Source: CBCPMX01 sp965120355
Lineage (GTDB): Bacteria > Bacillota > Clostridia > Oscillospirales > Oscillospiraceae
Reading direction: 5' to 3'
NCBI GenBank assembly: GCA_965120355.1
Contig: CBCPMX010000020.1
Location: 1 to 48,973 of the forward strand
Length of the DNA stretch: 48,973 bases
The notes under the pieces are model-generated. The model worked only from the letters and a program-made list of their open reading frames with translations. It ran no database searches and was not told the origin of the DNA. Shown in pieces: positions 1 through 7,647 of this stretch. Within the stretch, counting starts at the first letter, position 1; each line of letters starts with the position of its first letter. The position numbers were made by a program, and so were the translations under genes.

Positions 1-365
1 ACCATTTTTACTGCCATCAAAATCGGGCTAACAATGCCACAAACAATAAGTACAGGAGCTATAATTGCAAGTGTCGGAATTACAATCAAACCAGAAAGAC
101 TTGCAAGACTGTAATAGGCACAAATTGCAAGAACTCGATTCCAGCTAAAAGAATTACTCTTTGCAATCAGATCCCCCAGATAGGCTTTTGCCAATTCTTT
201 TGGATTCCCCAGCCGTTCCATGATTTCTTCTGAGGTTTTCCCGTCACCTTGCAATTCGAGGATTTCACTCTTGATTTCTTTCACAATATCAACACGCTCG
301 GATACCGGCAAAGGCTTCAGATATTTTTCAATCTTTTCAAGATAGTCATTCAAAATCTTTTCCAT
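1..365 (-). CDS. HAAS/DUF1700-family membrane protein, 3' part outside window
   Basis: The visible 121 residues begin MEKILNDYLEKIEKYLKPLP and run off the left edge. The first ~70 residues form a charged helical domain that includes an ERLGNPKELAKAYL stretch. This is the HAAS (helical, associated with PadR) domain seen in DUF1700 proteins. From about residue 85 the chain becomes hydrophobic, with at least one likely membrane segment (LASLSGLIVIPTLAIIAPVL). The start is an ATG with an AAAGGGGAA-type ribosome-binding site, 4 bp after the stop of the padR gene, so the two are co-transcribed and probably translationally coupled. In this family the HAAS protein usually sits beside a PadR repressor and is thought to act in envelope-stress or transport signalling. 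The exact role is unknown. Family call is firm; function is inference. Confidence 0.85.
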   Translation of the reverse strand, partial: MEKILNDYLEKIEKYLKPLPVSERVDIVKEIKSEILELQGDGKTSEEIMERLGNPKELAKAYLGDLIAKSNSFSWNRVLAICAYYSLASLSGLIVIPTLAIIAPVLIVCGIVSPILMAVKM

Positions 366-369
366 GGTC

Positions 370-702
370 TTATTCCCCTTTAATCTCATTGATTGCGTTT
401 AACAAATTGTCCCATTCTTCAGACATAGCAGAAATATACGCAAGCCCTTTGTCTGTAACGGAATAATACTTTCTCGGCGGCAAACCCTCGGTACTTTCCT
501 GCCATGAGGACGAAACATACTCTTCTTTCATTAGCCGCCTGAGCAGCGGATAAATTGTACTCTCTTTTGCGGCCAGAATCGGATATTTTTCTAATGTGCT
601 GATAATTTCATACCCATAGGACGGTCGCTGCTTTATCATGAGCAGAATACAAAACTCAAGTGTCCCGCGCTTGATTTGGGATTTCCAATCATCAATATTC
701 AT
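370..702 (-). CDS. PadR-family transcriptional regulator
   Basis: A 110-residue PadR-type winged-helix repressor. The sequence shows the family layout: a first helix with KRGTLEFCILLMI, then YGYEIISTLEK, the recognition segment ESTIYPLLRRLMKEEYV, a wing ending in PRKYYSVTDKGLAYI, and a short C-terminal helix. The length is that of the small PadR subfamily (PadR-s2), which binds DNA as a dimer. The ATG at 702 is chosen over longer upstream options because an AGGAGG lies 8 bp before it and residues further upstream have no family similarity. It is the first gene of a two-gene unit with the HAAS membrane protein. Its own promoter carries direct repeats of AGTATATC, which suggests autoregulation. 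The ligand cannot be told from sequence. Confidence 0.93.
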   Translation of the reverse strand: MNIDDWKSQIKRGTLEFCILLMIKQRPSYGYEIISTLEKYPILAAKESTIYPLLRRLMKEEYVSSSWQESTEGLPPRKYYSVTDKGLAYISAMSEEWDNLLNAINEIKGE

Positions 703-724
703 GCACTGTACCTCCTGTATATAT

Positions 725-753
725 ATCGTACCACACAGTATATCATCTGTCAA
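725..753 (-). promoter_or_regulatory. padR promoter with repeated AGTATATC half-sites
   Basis: Read on the minus strand there is TTGACA, a 17-bp spacer and TACGAT, placed about 20 bp before the padR ribosome-binding site. Two direct copies of AGTATATC (737-744 and 755-762, plus strand) overlap the spacer and the region upstream of the -35 box, and a further TATATATC lies at 720-727. These are candidate operators for the PadR protein itself. The promoter match is strong; the operator role is inference. Confidence 0.72.
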
Positions 754-1136
754 TAGTATATCGAAAATTAAAGCACAAACCATTTCGAAACCGTGCTTGT
801 CTCTGCCCATTGAATGCGCACAGCAGCCGGTGCAGGCAAAATCCCCGCACTGGGCGGCGGCGCCGCAGCGAAAAGGGTTCTCCCGGCGCGCTGCTGCATA
901 AGGGCGGCATCTACGCCCATACGGGAAAGCTCCAGACGAAAAGTCAAGCTTGGACGCTGGCATAATTGCGCTGTATATGATAGAATCATATTGCGCGCAT
1001 ATGCCTCATCAACGTGCGATGCGCCGTCAATCACACAAGCCAGCCCTGCACGCCGGAAACGCTTTTTAAAATGGCTGCCGCCGGTTCATACGATGCGGGC
1101 AAAACGTGCAGAATACCACTGGCCAGGGAGGAGCCT
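754..1136. other. Intergenic region, no gene supported
   Basis: About 380 bp between the padR promoter and ogt. Open frames exist here on both strands but have no ribosome-binding sites and no recognisable protein similarity. They look like chance extensions. No terminator-like hairpin or convincing promoter for ogt was found, although the ogt start has a good GGGAGGAG ribosome-binding site. Confidence 0.5.
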
Positions 1137-1670
1137 ATGCAGTACATCAGTCATTATCCATCACCTGCCGGCGAAATTCTTTTAGCGGCAGATGAGATCG
1201 GTTTAACAGGATTGTGGTTCAAGGGGCAAAAATACTTTGCACTCCATTTGGATCATACACACACAGAAGCAGAGATTCCTCTTTTCTTGCAGGCAAAACA
1301 ATGGCTTGACATTTATTTCTCGGGGAAAGAACCGGCATTTTCTGTGCCGCTCCATTTCACAGGCACAGATTTTCAGAAAGAGGTATGGGAAATCCTCTGT
1401 TCCATTCCATATGGGCAAACCACGACTTATGGGCAAATCGCAAAACAAATTGCCAGCCAAAGGGGGTTGCCGCATATTTCTGCCCAAGCTGTCGGCAGTG
1501 CAGTCGGGCACAATCCGATTTCCATTCTCGTTCCGTGCCACCGGGTTGTCGGCACAAACGGCAGCCTGACTGGCTATGCCGGAGGAATCGACACAAAACT
1601 CAAACTGCTGCAGCTGGAGCATGTGGATGTGTCCGCCTTTTCCATCCCAGCAGAAGGGACCGCGCTATGA
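1137..1670 (+). CDS. ogt: Methylated-DNA-[protein]-cysteine S-methyltransferase
   Basis: This 177-residue protein repairs O6-alkylguanine (and O4-alkylthymine) by transferring the alkyl group irreversibly to its own cysteine. The N-terminal half (1-75) is the poorly conserved RNase H-like domain. The C-terminal half has the DNA-binding helix-turn-helix (IPYGQTTTYGQIAKQIAS, residues 90-107), the invariant PCHR (133-136, acceptor Cys134), and the downstream NGSLTGYAGG loop. Length matches stand-alone Ogt/AdaB enzymes. The ATG at 1137 is preferred because GGGAGGAG lies just before it and the translated sequence begins exactly with the family's typical YxxxPxG strand. A second alkyltransferase-like gene follows 145 bp downstream. 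Confidence 0.95.
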   Translation: MQYISHYPSPAGEILLAADEIGLTGLWFKGQKYFALHLDHTHTEAEIPLFLQAKQWLDIYFSGKEPAFSVPLHFTGTDFQKEVWEILCSIPYGQTTTYGQIAKQIASQRGLPHISAQAVGSAVGHNPISILVPCHRVVGTNGSLTGYAGGIDTKLKLLQLEHVDVSAFSIPAEGTAL

Positions 1671-1763
1671 CTCCGACGGAATCCGGATCAACGCGAACCA
1701 TGTTTGGGCGCAGCTGACTCCGGCATTGTCTGATGAAAAAAGATTCCTGCTGAAACAGTCTCA

Positions 1764-1792
1764 TTGTATTGTCCCTCCAGATGCGCTATGAT
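1764..1792 (+). promoter_or_regulatory. Promoter of the alkyltransferase-like gene
   Basis: TTGTAT (1764-1769), a 17-bp spacer and TATGAT (1787-1792) end 23 bp before the ATG at 1816. This gives the second gene of the repair pair its own start. Sequence match to sigma-A consensus is good; it is not tested. Confidence 0.55.
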
Positions 1793-1815
1793 GGTTCCCA
1801 ACGGGAGGTGTTTTC

Positions 1816-2304
1816 ATGGCAAATGAGGAACGGAAAGACTTTAACGCCATGCTTCAGCGGGACAACGGCATGCCGAAAATTCAAATTGTCACCGATCCCG
1901 CCACCATTGCGAAATACGGCGGCCAGCGGATGTATTTCGCACCGCCCCGGGACTACGACCAGATCATGAAGCAGGTGCCCTGGGGAAAGGTCCTGACAGT
2001 TGGCGCCATCCGGGCCTGGTTCGCGGCCCAAAACGGCGCGGACTTCACCGACCCCATCACCGCCGGCATTTTCGTATCCATAGCAGCTTGGGCCAGCGAT
2101 CAGCGCGGCGGCGCAGATGAAACGCCCTGGTGGCGAATCCTGAAAGCCAACGGTGCGCTGAACCCCAAATATCCCGGCGGGATTGAAGGCCAGCGGGCCA
2201 GACTGGAGGCGGAAGGCCACACGATTGTGCAAAAGGGGCGGAAAAATCTGCGCTATTACGTCCAGGACTATGCGCAAGCCCTGTTTTCGCTGGAGGACAA
2301 TTGA
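1816..2304 (+). CDS. Alkyltransferase-like (ATL) protein, MGMT family without acceptor Cys
   Basis: A 162-residue protein of the Ada-like DNA-binding family (COG3695 type). Residues 53-93 (VPWGKVLTVGAIRAWFAAQN and on) match the MGMT helix-turn-helix. Residues 103-135 keep the active-site neighbourhood, but the motif is PWWR (104-107) where a true methyltransferase has PCHR. It is followed by the G-x-Q-x-x-x-L-x-x-EG element typical of ATLs. ATL proteins bind O6-alkylguanine, flip the base and hand the lesion to nucleotide excision repair without repairing it themselves. An N-terminal extension (1-50) and a C-terminal tail (138-162) make it longer than the ~100-residue ATLs. Start: ATG with GGGAGGTG 9 bp upstream. 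Neighbouring ogt supports an alkylation-damage role. Confidence 0.82.
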   Translation: MANEERKDFNAMLQRDNGMPKIQIVTDPATIAKYGGQRMYFAPPRDYDQIMKQVPWGKVLTVGAIRAWFAAQNGADFTDPITAGIFVSIAAWASDQRGGADETPWWRILKANGALNPKYPGGIEGQRARLEAEGHTIVQKGRKNLRYYVQDYAQALFSLEDN

Positions 2305-2313
2305 CTCCACCGC

Positions 2314-2357
2314 AAAAGTGCCTGTTGCAGATTGTAAATTCTGCAACAGGCACTTTT
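2314..2357. terminator. Bidirectional terminator between ATL gene and fabZ
   Basis: A perfect 18-bp inverted repeat (2314-2331 and 2340-2357) with an 8-nt loop. The arms begin with AAAA and end with TTTT, so a U-tract follows the stem on either strand. It sits between two convergent genes and would end both transcripts. Confidence 0.9.
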
Positions 2358-2392
2358 CATACACTGTGTTATTTTAGATCCTGGCCGGCAGC

Positions 2393-2830
2393 TCAACCCC
2401 GGGAATCTGTCAAGGCGAAAGACAGCTCCGCGTTGCAGACCAGCTTGCCGTTGACACGGGCCTCCGCCTTGCCGAAGCCCACCGGGCCTCGGAGCTGGGT
2501 CAGGCGGCACTCCATCTCCAGCACGTCCCCCGGCGTCACCTGGCCGCGGAAGCGGGCGTTTTTGATGCCGCCGAAGACGGCCAGCTTGCCCTGGTTCTCT
2601 TCCATGGTCATCAGAGCCACGGCCCCTACCTGCGCCAGCGCTTCGATGATCAGGACTCCCGGCATCAAATGCTGCTGCGGGAAATGCCCGCAGAAGTGCA
2701 TCTCGTTGACGCTGACGCATTTGATTCCCTTGGCCCACTGGCCCGGCTCACAGCCGGTGATCCGATCCACCAGAGCAAAGGGATAGCGGTGGGGCAGGAT
2801 CTTTTGAATTTCATTGGAGTTCAATTCCAT
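2393..2830 (-). CDS. fabZ: 3-hydroxyacyl-[ACP] dehydratase FabZ
   Basis: A 145-residue hot-dog-fold enzyme that removes water from 3-hydroxyacyl-ACP to give trans-2-enoyl-ACP in fatty-acid elongation. The N-terminus has ILPHRYPFALVDR, with the catalytic His in PHRYPF. The central helix shows GHFPQQHLMPGVLIIEALAQ, which carries the catalytic Glu. Length is normal for the family. It is the last gene of the fatty-acid operon: its ATG lies 3 bp after the fabF stop, and the terminator at 2314-2357 follows. No fabA or fabM homologue is in the cluster, so how unsaturated acyl chains arise is not shown here. Confidence 0.96.
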   Translation of the reverse strand: MELNSNEIQKILPHRYPFALVDRITGCEPGQWAKGIKCVSVNEMHFCGHFPQQHLMPGVLIIEALAQVGAVALMTMEENQGKLAVFGGIKNARFRGQVTPGDVLEMECRLTQLRGPVGFGKAEARVNGKLVCNAELSFALTDSRG

Positions 2831-2833
2831 CGC

Positions 2834-4075
2834 TTAAGCCTCCCATTTTTTCAGCACCAGGGCCGCGTTGTGTCCGCCGAAGCCCAGGGAATTGGACAGG
2901 GCGTAGCGGATGTCCGCCGGCCGGCCCGCATTGGGCACCACATCCAGGGCGCATTCCTCGTCCGGGGTGCGGTATCCGACAGTGGGCGGCAAGAAGCCCT
3001 CCCGCAGCGCCAGAGTACAGAAGATGGCCTCCACCGCGCCGGCAGCGCCCAACATATGGCCTGTCATGGACTTGGTGGACGACACGGCCAGGCTGGCCGT
3101 GTGCTCGCCAAACACCGTATGGATGGCGGCGGCCTCGCACTTGTCGTTCATAGGGGTGGAGGTGCCGTGGGCATTGATGTAGCCCACCTGAGCCGGGTCA
3201 ATGCCCGCATCGGCCAGGGCCTGCCGCATACAGGCCGCCGCGCCCGCTCCGCCGGGGGCCGGAGCGGTGATGTGGTAGGCGTCGCAGTTGGCGCCGTAGC
3301 CCACCACTTCGCCGTATACCTGCGCGCCCCGCGCCATGGCGTGGTCATAGTCCTCCAGGATCAGAATCGCCGCGCCCTCTCCCATGACAAATCCGCTGCG
3401 CTCCTTGTCGAAAGGAATGGACGCCCGGTCGGGATTGCCGCCCAAATGCAGCGCCTGCATACTGGTAAAGCCGCCGATGGCCAGCGGCGTGATCACCGCC
3501 TCCGCGCCGCCGCACAGCATCACATCCGCATAGCTGTCGCGGATCAGACGGAAGCTGTCGCCCACGGCGTTGGCGGAGCTGGCGCAAGCCGTCACCACGC
3601 AGCTGCAATGGCCATGGAACCCATAGCGGATGGCGATTTGCCCCGCCGCCATATTGGAGATGCACATGGGGATGAAAAACGGCGATACCCGGTCAAACCC
3701 CTTTTCCAGCCCCCGGGAATGGCTCTGTTCAATGGTGGCGAGGCCTCCAATGCCGCTGCTGACCAACACGCCGCAGCGCTGTGTGTCGCCCTCTTCGGCC
3801 ATGTCCAACCCGGCGGCGGTCATGGCCTCCTGGGCGGCCACCATGGCCAGCTGGGTATACCGGTCCATGTGGCGCAAATCCTTTTTATCCAGATGGGCCG
3901 CCAGATCCAGGTTTTTGACCTCCGCAGCCAGATGCACCTTCTGGGCCGAGGCGTCGTATTGGGTGATGGGGCCAATGCCGCACACGCCTGCCTTGGCCGC
4001 CTGCCAGGTTTCGGCCACCGTGTTGCCGATGGGCGTCACCGCGCCCATGCCGGTCACAAGAACTCTTCTATGCAT
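2834..4075 (-). CDS. fabF: 3-oxoacyl-[ACP] synthase II FabF
   Basis: A 413-residue condensing enzyme that elongates acyl-ACP with malonyl-ACP. The catalytic triad of the KAS I/II family is complete: Cys164 in TACASSANA, His303 in NAHGTSTPMND and His340 in SMTGHMLGAAGA, with the N-terminal VTGMGAVTPIG strand. Full length, cytosolic. The ATG at 4075 is followed by the standard start RRVLVTGMG. It lies between fabG and fabZ in the operon, with a 20-bp gap from fabG. No fabB paralogue is present in the window, so FabF is probably the sole long-chain condensing enzyme of this locus. Confidence 0.97.
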   Translation of the reverse strand: MHRRVLVTGMGAVTPIGNTVAETWQAAKAGVCGIGPITQYDASAQKVHLAAEVKNLDLAAHLDKKDLRHMDRYTQLAMVAAQEAMTAAGLDMAEEGDTQRCGVLVSSGIGGLATIEQSHSRGLEKGFDRVSPFFIPMCISNMAAGQIAIRYGFHGHCSCVVTACASSANAVGDSFRLIRDSYADVMLCGGAEAVITPLAIGGFTSMQALHLGGNPDRASIPFDKERSGFVMGEGAAILILEDYDHAMARGAQVYGEVVGYGANCDAYHITAPAPGGAGAAACMRQALADAGIDPAQVGYINAHGTSTPMNDKCEAAAIHTVFGEHTASLAVSSTKSMTGHMLGAAGAVEAIFCTLALREGFLPPTVGYRTPDEECALDVVPNAGRPADIRYALSNSLGFGGHNAALVLKKWEA

Positions 4076-4095
4076 ATCCTCCTACCCTCTTTCAC

Positions 4096-4839
4096 TCACA
4101 TGGCCAGGCCGCCGTCCACGCACAGGACCTGCCCCGTGATATATCTCGCGCCATCGCCGGCCAGGAACGCCACGGCGGCGGCCACATCCTGCGCTTCCCC
4201 CAGACAGTTCAGGGGAATCGAGGCCAAATATGCCGCCCGCTCCGCCTCCGGCAGGGCCCGCGTCATATCCGTCTCGATGAAGCCGGGAGCCACCGCGTTG
4301 ACAGTAACGCCGCGGCTGCCCAGCTCTTTGGCCAGGGACTTGGTCATGCCGATGACGCCGGCCTTGGCGGCGGCATAGTTGCACTGCCCGGCATTCCCCC
4401 GCAGGCCCACGATGCTGGTGATGGTAATGATGCGGCCCTGCCGGCGGCGCAGCATCAGCCGGGACGCCTTCTTCATGCACAAAAACACGCCCCGCAGGTT
4501 GGTTTCGATGACATCGTCAAAATCCTGCTCTTTCATCCGCAGAATCAGATTATCGCGGGTGATGCCGGCGTTGTTGACCAGAATGTCCACCACACCGAAG
4601 GTCTTGACAGCGGCGTCAAACAAGGCGTCTACGCCTTCGGCAGTGGACACGTCGGCCTGTACCGCCAGGGCCTGCACCCCCAGGGCACGGCAGGCGGCCA
4701 GCGTCTCATCCGCCGTCGCCAGATCCCCCCGGCAGCAGGTGACAATATTGGCGCCTTGGCGGGCCAGCTCCTCGCAGATGGCGCGGCCGATGCCGCGGCT
4801 GCCGCCGGTGACAACGGCGCAGCGTCCTTCCAAACTCAT
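4096..4839 (-). CDS. fabG: 3-oxoacyl-[ACP] reductase FabG
   Basis: A 247-residue short-chain dehydrogenase that reduces 3-oxoacyl-ACP with NADPH. The Rossmann motif TGGSRGIGRAI (11-21), the NNAG motif (89-92), and the catalytic Asn114, Ser142, Tyr155 and Lys159 (YAAAK) are all visible. The C-terminal PGFIETDMTRALPE region is also typical of FabG. Its ATG overlaps the fabD stop by 4 bp (ATGA), which indicates coupled translation in the operon. Confidence 0.97.
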   Translation of the reverse strand: MSLEGRCAVVTGGSRGIGRAICEELARQGANIVTCCRGDLATADETLAACRALGVQALAVQADVSTAEGVDALFDAAVKTFGVVDILVNNAGITRDNLILRMKEQDFDDVIETNLRGVFLCMKKASRLMLRRRQGRIITITSIVGLRGNAGQCNYAAAKAGVIGMTKSLAKELGSRGVTVNAVAPGFIETDMTRALPEAERAAYLASIPLNCLGEAQDVAAAVAFLAGDGARYITGQVLCVDGGLAM

Positions 4840-5771
4840 ACGGATACTCCTTTCAGGGCAGCCACTGTTTTCTCCAGACTGGCCGCATCCTCAATGGCAT
4901 AGGTTTTTACGGTTTTGTCAATGCGGCGCACAAACCCGCACAGGGTCTTGCCGGGGCCGATCTCCACCATGGTGTCCACCCCCTGGGCAATGAGCCAGCG
5001 GACGGAGTCCTCGAACAGGACGCTGTGCTTGACTTGCCGCACAAGCAGCTGGGGAATTTCTTCCGCACTCTGAGCCGGGCAGGCGGTCACATTGCTGACC
5101 ACCGGGAATTGGGGCGTATGGAACCGCACCGTCCGGAACCGTTCCTCCAACGCCCGGGCCGCCGGTTCCATGAGGCTAGTGTGGAACGGCCCGCTGACGG
5201 CCAGCGGTACGCAGCGCCGCGCCCCCCGTTCCAGGGCCAAAGCGGCGGCCTTTTCCACGGCGGCGCAGTCGCCGCCGATCACCAGCTGACCGGGACAGTT
5301 GTAGTTGGCGATCTCCACAACGCCGGCATCCGATGCCGCGCGGCAGACCTCCTGCAAGGTCTCCCGGTCCAGCTGCAGCACCGCCGACATGGCGCACTGC
5401 CGTCCCTGCACCGCACCGGCCATGGCCGCGCCGCGGAAGGCGATGATCTCCAGGGCTTCCCGCTCTTCCAGAGCCCCGGCGGCGTAGAGGGCGGAATACT
5501 CGCCCAGACTCAGGCCCGCCGCGTATGCGGGCCGAATGCCCTCGGCATACAGCAGCTTTGTCACGCCAATGGCAAAGGCCACCATAGCAGGCTGGGTATA
5601 GCGGGTATCGCTGAGCCGCTCCGCCGGTCCTTCAAAGCACAGGGCCTTCAGATCCCAATCCACCGGGGCGTTGTCCAGCACCTGGGCAAAGGCGGGATAC
5701 CGCTCGTACAGATCCTTGCCCATGCCAACGGTCTGGCTGCCCTGTCCAGCATACAAAAACGCCAGCTTCAT
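4836..5771 (-). CDS. fabD: Malonyl-CoA:ACP transacylase FabD
   Basis: A 311-residue enzyme that moves malonyl from CoA to ACP. The protein begins KLAFLYAGQGSQTVGMGKDL, the standard family start. The nucleophile is Ser88 in GLSLGEYSAL. Firmicute FabD often has Leu where E. coli has His at the second position. The catalytic His197 lies in VSGPFHTSLM. The ATG at 5771 is chosen because it overlaps the fabK stop by 4 bp and has an AAGGAG ribosome-binding site; a longer upstream reading has no family similarity. Confidence 0.96.
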   Translation of the reverse strand: MKLAFLYAGQGSQTVGMGKDLYERYPAFAQVLDNAPVDWDLKALCFEGPAERLSDTRYTQPAMVAFAIGVTKLLYAEGIRPAYAAGLSLGEYSALYAAGALEEREALEIIAFRGAAMAGAVQGRQCAMSAVLQLDRETLQEVCRAASDAGVVEIANYNCPGQLVIGGDCAAVEKAAALALERGARRCVPLAVSGPFHTSLMEPAARALEERFRTVRFHTPQFPVVSNVTACPAQSAEEIPQLLVRQVKHSVLFEDSVRWLIAQGVDTMVEIGPGKTLCGFVRRIDKTVKTYAIEDAASLEKTVAALKGVSV

Positions 5772-6703
5772 GGCAGCTTCTCCTTTACAGCTTCCAGGAC
5801 CTGTCCGCAGCCGCCGCACAGCTGTTCCAGAATGTCCCGCAGGGGACGGATTTCTTTGAGCATGCCGCAAACCTGGCCAGTCATGGCCGAGCCCATCTGC
5901 ATGTCGCCGTCCAGTACCGCCCGGCGCAGGCCGCCCAAGGTGAACTTCTCCAGCTCCATCTTGTCCACGCCCTGGCGCTCCAATTTCACATATTCGCGGC
6001 CCAGCTTGTTTTTCAGGATCCGGACTGGCGCGCCGATGGAGCGGCCCGTGACAATGGTACCGTTGTCGGTGGCCTTCAGCAGCGCCTGCTTGTAGTTGTC
6101 ATGGATCGGGCACTCCCGGCTCACCAACAGGCAGGTGCCGACCTGTACGCCGATGGCCCCCAGGGCCAGAGCCGCCACAAACTGACGGCTATCGGCAATG
6201 CCGCCGGCGGCAATGACCGGAATGGACACACTGTCCGCCACCTGCGGCACCAGGGCCATGGTGGTGGCTTCTCCCACATGGCCGCCGCTTTCCGTCCCCT
6301 CGGCAATGACGGCGTCCGCGCCGGCCCGCTCTGCCCGCCGGGCCAGAGCCGTACCGGCCACCACTGGGATGACCTTGCTGCCAGCCTCTTTCCAGGCGGG
6401 GATGTACTGGCCCGGATTGCCGGCGCCGGTGGTAATGACCGCGATTTGCTCCCGGGCCAATAAGGCCGCAATATTCTCCACATCGGGATTCATGAGCATC
6501 ACATTGACGCCGAAAGGCTTGTCCGTCAGGCTCCGGCAGATCTCGATCTCTTCTTTCAGGCGGCCGGCGTCCCAGCCGCCTGAGCCAATGACGCCCAACG
6601 CACCGGCGTTGGACACGGCAGCGGCGAATGCGCCGGTGGCAATGTTGGCCATGCCGCCCTGGATCACGGGAAACTCCGTTCCCAAAAATTCGTTCAGTTT
6701 CAT
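5768..6703 (-). CDS. fabK: Enoyl-[ACP] reductase II FabK (FMN-dependent)
   Basis: A 311-residue FMN-dependent TIM-barrel enzyme that reduces trans-2-enoyl-ACP with NAD(P)H. It resembles 2-nitropropane dioxygenases: FPVIQGGMANIATG at the N-terminus, GVNVMLMNP, VAGTALARRAERAGADAVIAEG, ESGGHVG and IPVIAAGGIADSRQ, the last being the flavin phosphate-binding region. FabK replaces FabI in many Firmicutes and is insensitive to triclosan-type FabI inhibitors. The ATG at 6703 has GGAG 8 bp upstream. A GTG at 6712 would overlap the fabH stop and lacks a site. No fabI or fabL is in the cluster. Confidence 0.95.
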   Translation of the reverse strand: MKLNEFLGTEFPVIQGGMANIATGAFAAAVSNAGALGVIGSGGWDAGRLKEEIEICRSLTDKPFGVNVMLMNPDVENIAALLAREQIAVITTGAGNPGQYIPAWKEAGSKVIPVVAGTALARRAERAGADAVIAEGTESGGHVGEATTMALVPQVADSVSIPVIAAGGIADSRQFVAALALGAIGVQVGTCLLVSRECPIHDNYKQALLKATDNGTIVTGRSIGAPVRILKNKLGREYVKLERQGVDKMELEKFTLGGLRRAVLDGDMQMGSAMTGQVCGMLKEIRPLRDILEQLCGGCGQVLEAVKEKLP

Positions 6704-6705
6704 AG

Positions 6706-7647
6706 TTACCACTCCAATACAGCCGCGCCCCAGGTGAAGCCCGCGCCGAAGCCGGTCAGCAACACCCTGTCGCCCCGTTTCAGCAGGCCGGTTTCGGCCA
6801 TCTCGTCAAGACAAAGAGGAATTGACGCCGCCGAGGTATTGCCGTAGCGCTGGATATTCAAATAAAATTTCCCTTGCAGGGGTTTCAGCTTCCGCTCCAC
6901 ATGGCGGATAATCCGGGCGTTGGCCTGGTGACAGACCACATGGTCAATTTGCTCCATGGTCAGGCCCGTCTTTTGCAGTACCTGATCCATGCACTGGGGG
7001 ATCCGCTCCACGGCAAACCGAAACACGGCGTTGCCGGCCATGCGGATCAGCCGGTCCTGGCTGCCGGGGCCGCCGCAGGTAATCGCCATGTCGCCGCCAG
7101 CCCCCAGAACGCAGCCATAGGGCTTCTCCGGCCGGAGCTCCGCCACTACCGCTCCGGCACCGTCTCCGAAGAGGACGCAGGTGCCCCGGTCTGCAAAGTT
7201 GGTCACCTTGGACAGGGCTTCCGAAGCCACCAGCAGGCCGTACGGCCGGTCCGACTGGAGCAGCAGGCTCCGCAGCACATGCAGGCCGTACAAAAACCCA
7301 GAGCAGGCCGCGTTCATATCAAAGCAGGGCATATTCTCCGGCAGCTCCAGCGCCCGCTGGACCATACAGGCCGTGGAGGGGGCCGCCGTCTCCGGCGCGA
7401 AGGTGGCTACAATGAGCACGCCCAGCCGGTCTTTGTCGATACCGGAGCGCTCCAGCGCAATTCTTGCCGCCTCGATGGCCAGGGTGGTCACCGACTCCCC
7501 CTCGCCGCAGAAATGGCGCTCCGAGATGCCGGTTCTGGTCTGAATCCATTCATCGTTGGTGTCCACGATGCGGCTCATGTCGTCGTTGGTGACAACGCGC
7601 GGCGGCACCGCGCGGCCGGTGGACAATATGTGCAGTCCGTTGTTCAT
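6706..7647 (-). CDS. fabH: 3-oxoacyl-[ACP] synthase III FabH
   Basis: A 313-residue enzyme that starts each fatty-acid chain by condensing acyl-CoA with malonyl-ACP. The triad is intact: Cys115 (NAACSGFLYGL), His240 (VVCHQANARII) and Asn270 (GNTSAASIP). The TNDEWIQTRTGISERH N-terminal motif is characteristic. The ATG at 7647 overlaps the accA stop by 4 bp and has a GGAAAGGAGCG ribosome-binding site. An upstream open extension into accA is not coding. FabH in Gram-positive bacteria sets the share of straight and branched chains; the primer preference here is not readable by eye. Confidence 0.96.
   Translation of the reverse strand: MNNGLHILSTGRAVPPRVVTNDDMSRIVDTNDEWIQTRTGISERHFCGEGESVTTLAIEAARIALERSGIDKDRLGVLIVATFAPETAAPSTACMVQRALELPENMPCFDMNAACSGFLYGLHVLRSLLLQSDRPYGLLVASEALSKVTNFADRGTCVLFGDGAGAVVAELRPEKPYGCVLGAGGDMAITCGGPGSQDRLIRMAGNAVFRFAVERIPQCMDQVLQKTGLTMEQIDHVVCHQANARIIRHVERKLKPLQGKFYLNIQRYGNTSAASIPLCLDEMAETGLLKRGDRVLLTGFGAGFTWGAAVLEW

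Noticed and set aside
370..963. A longer PadR protein starting at 963
   Set aside because: The extra N-terminal residues span the promoter and have no family similarity; the ATG at 702 has AGGAGG.
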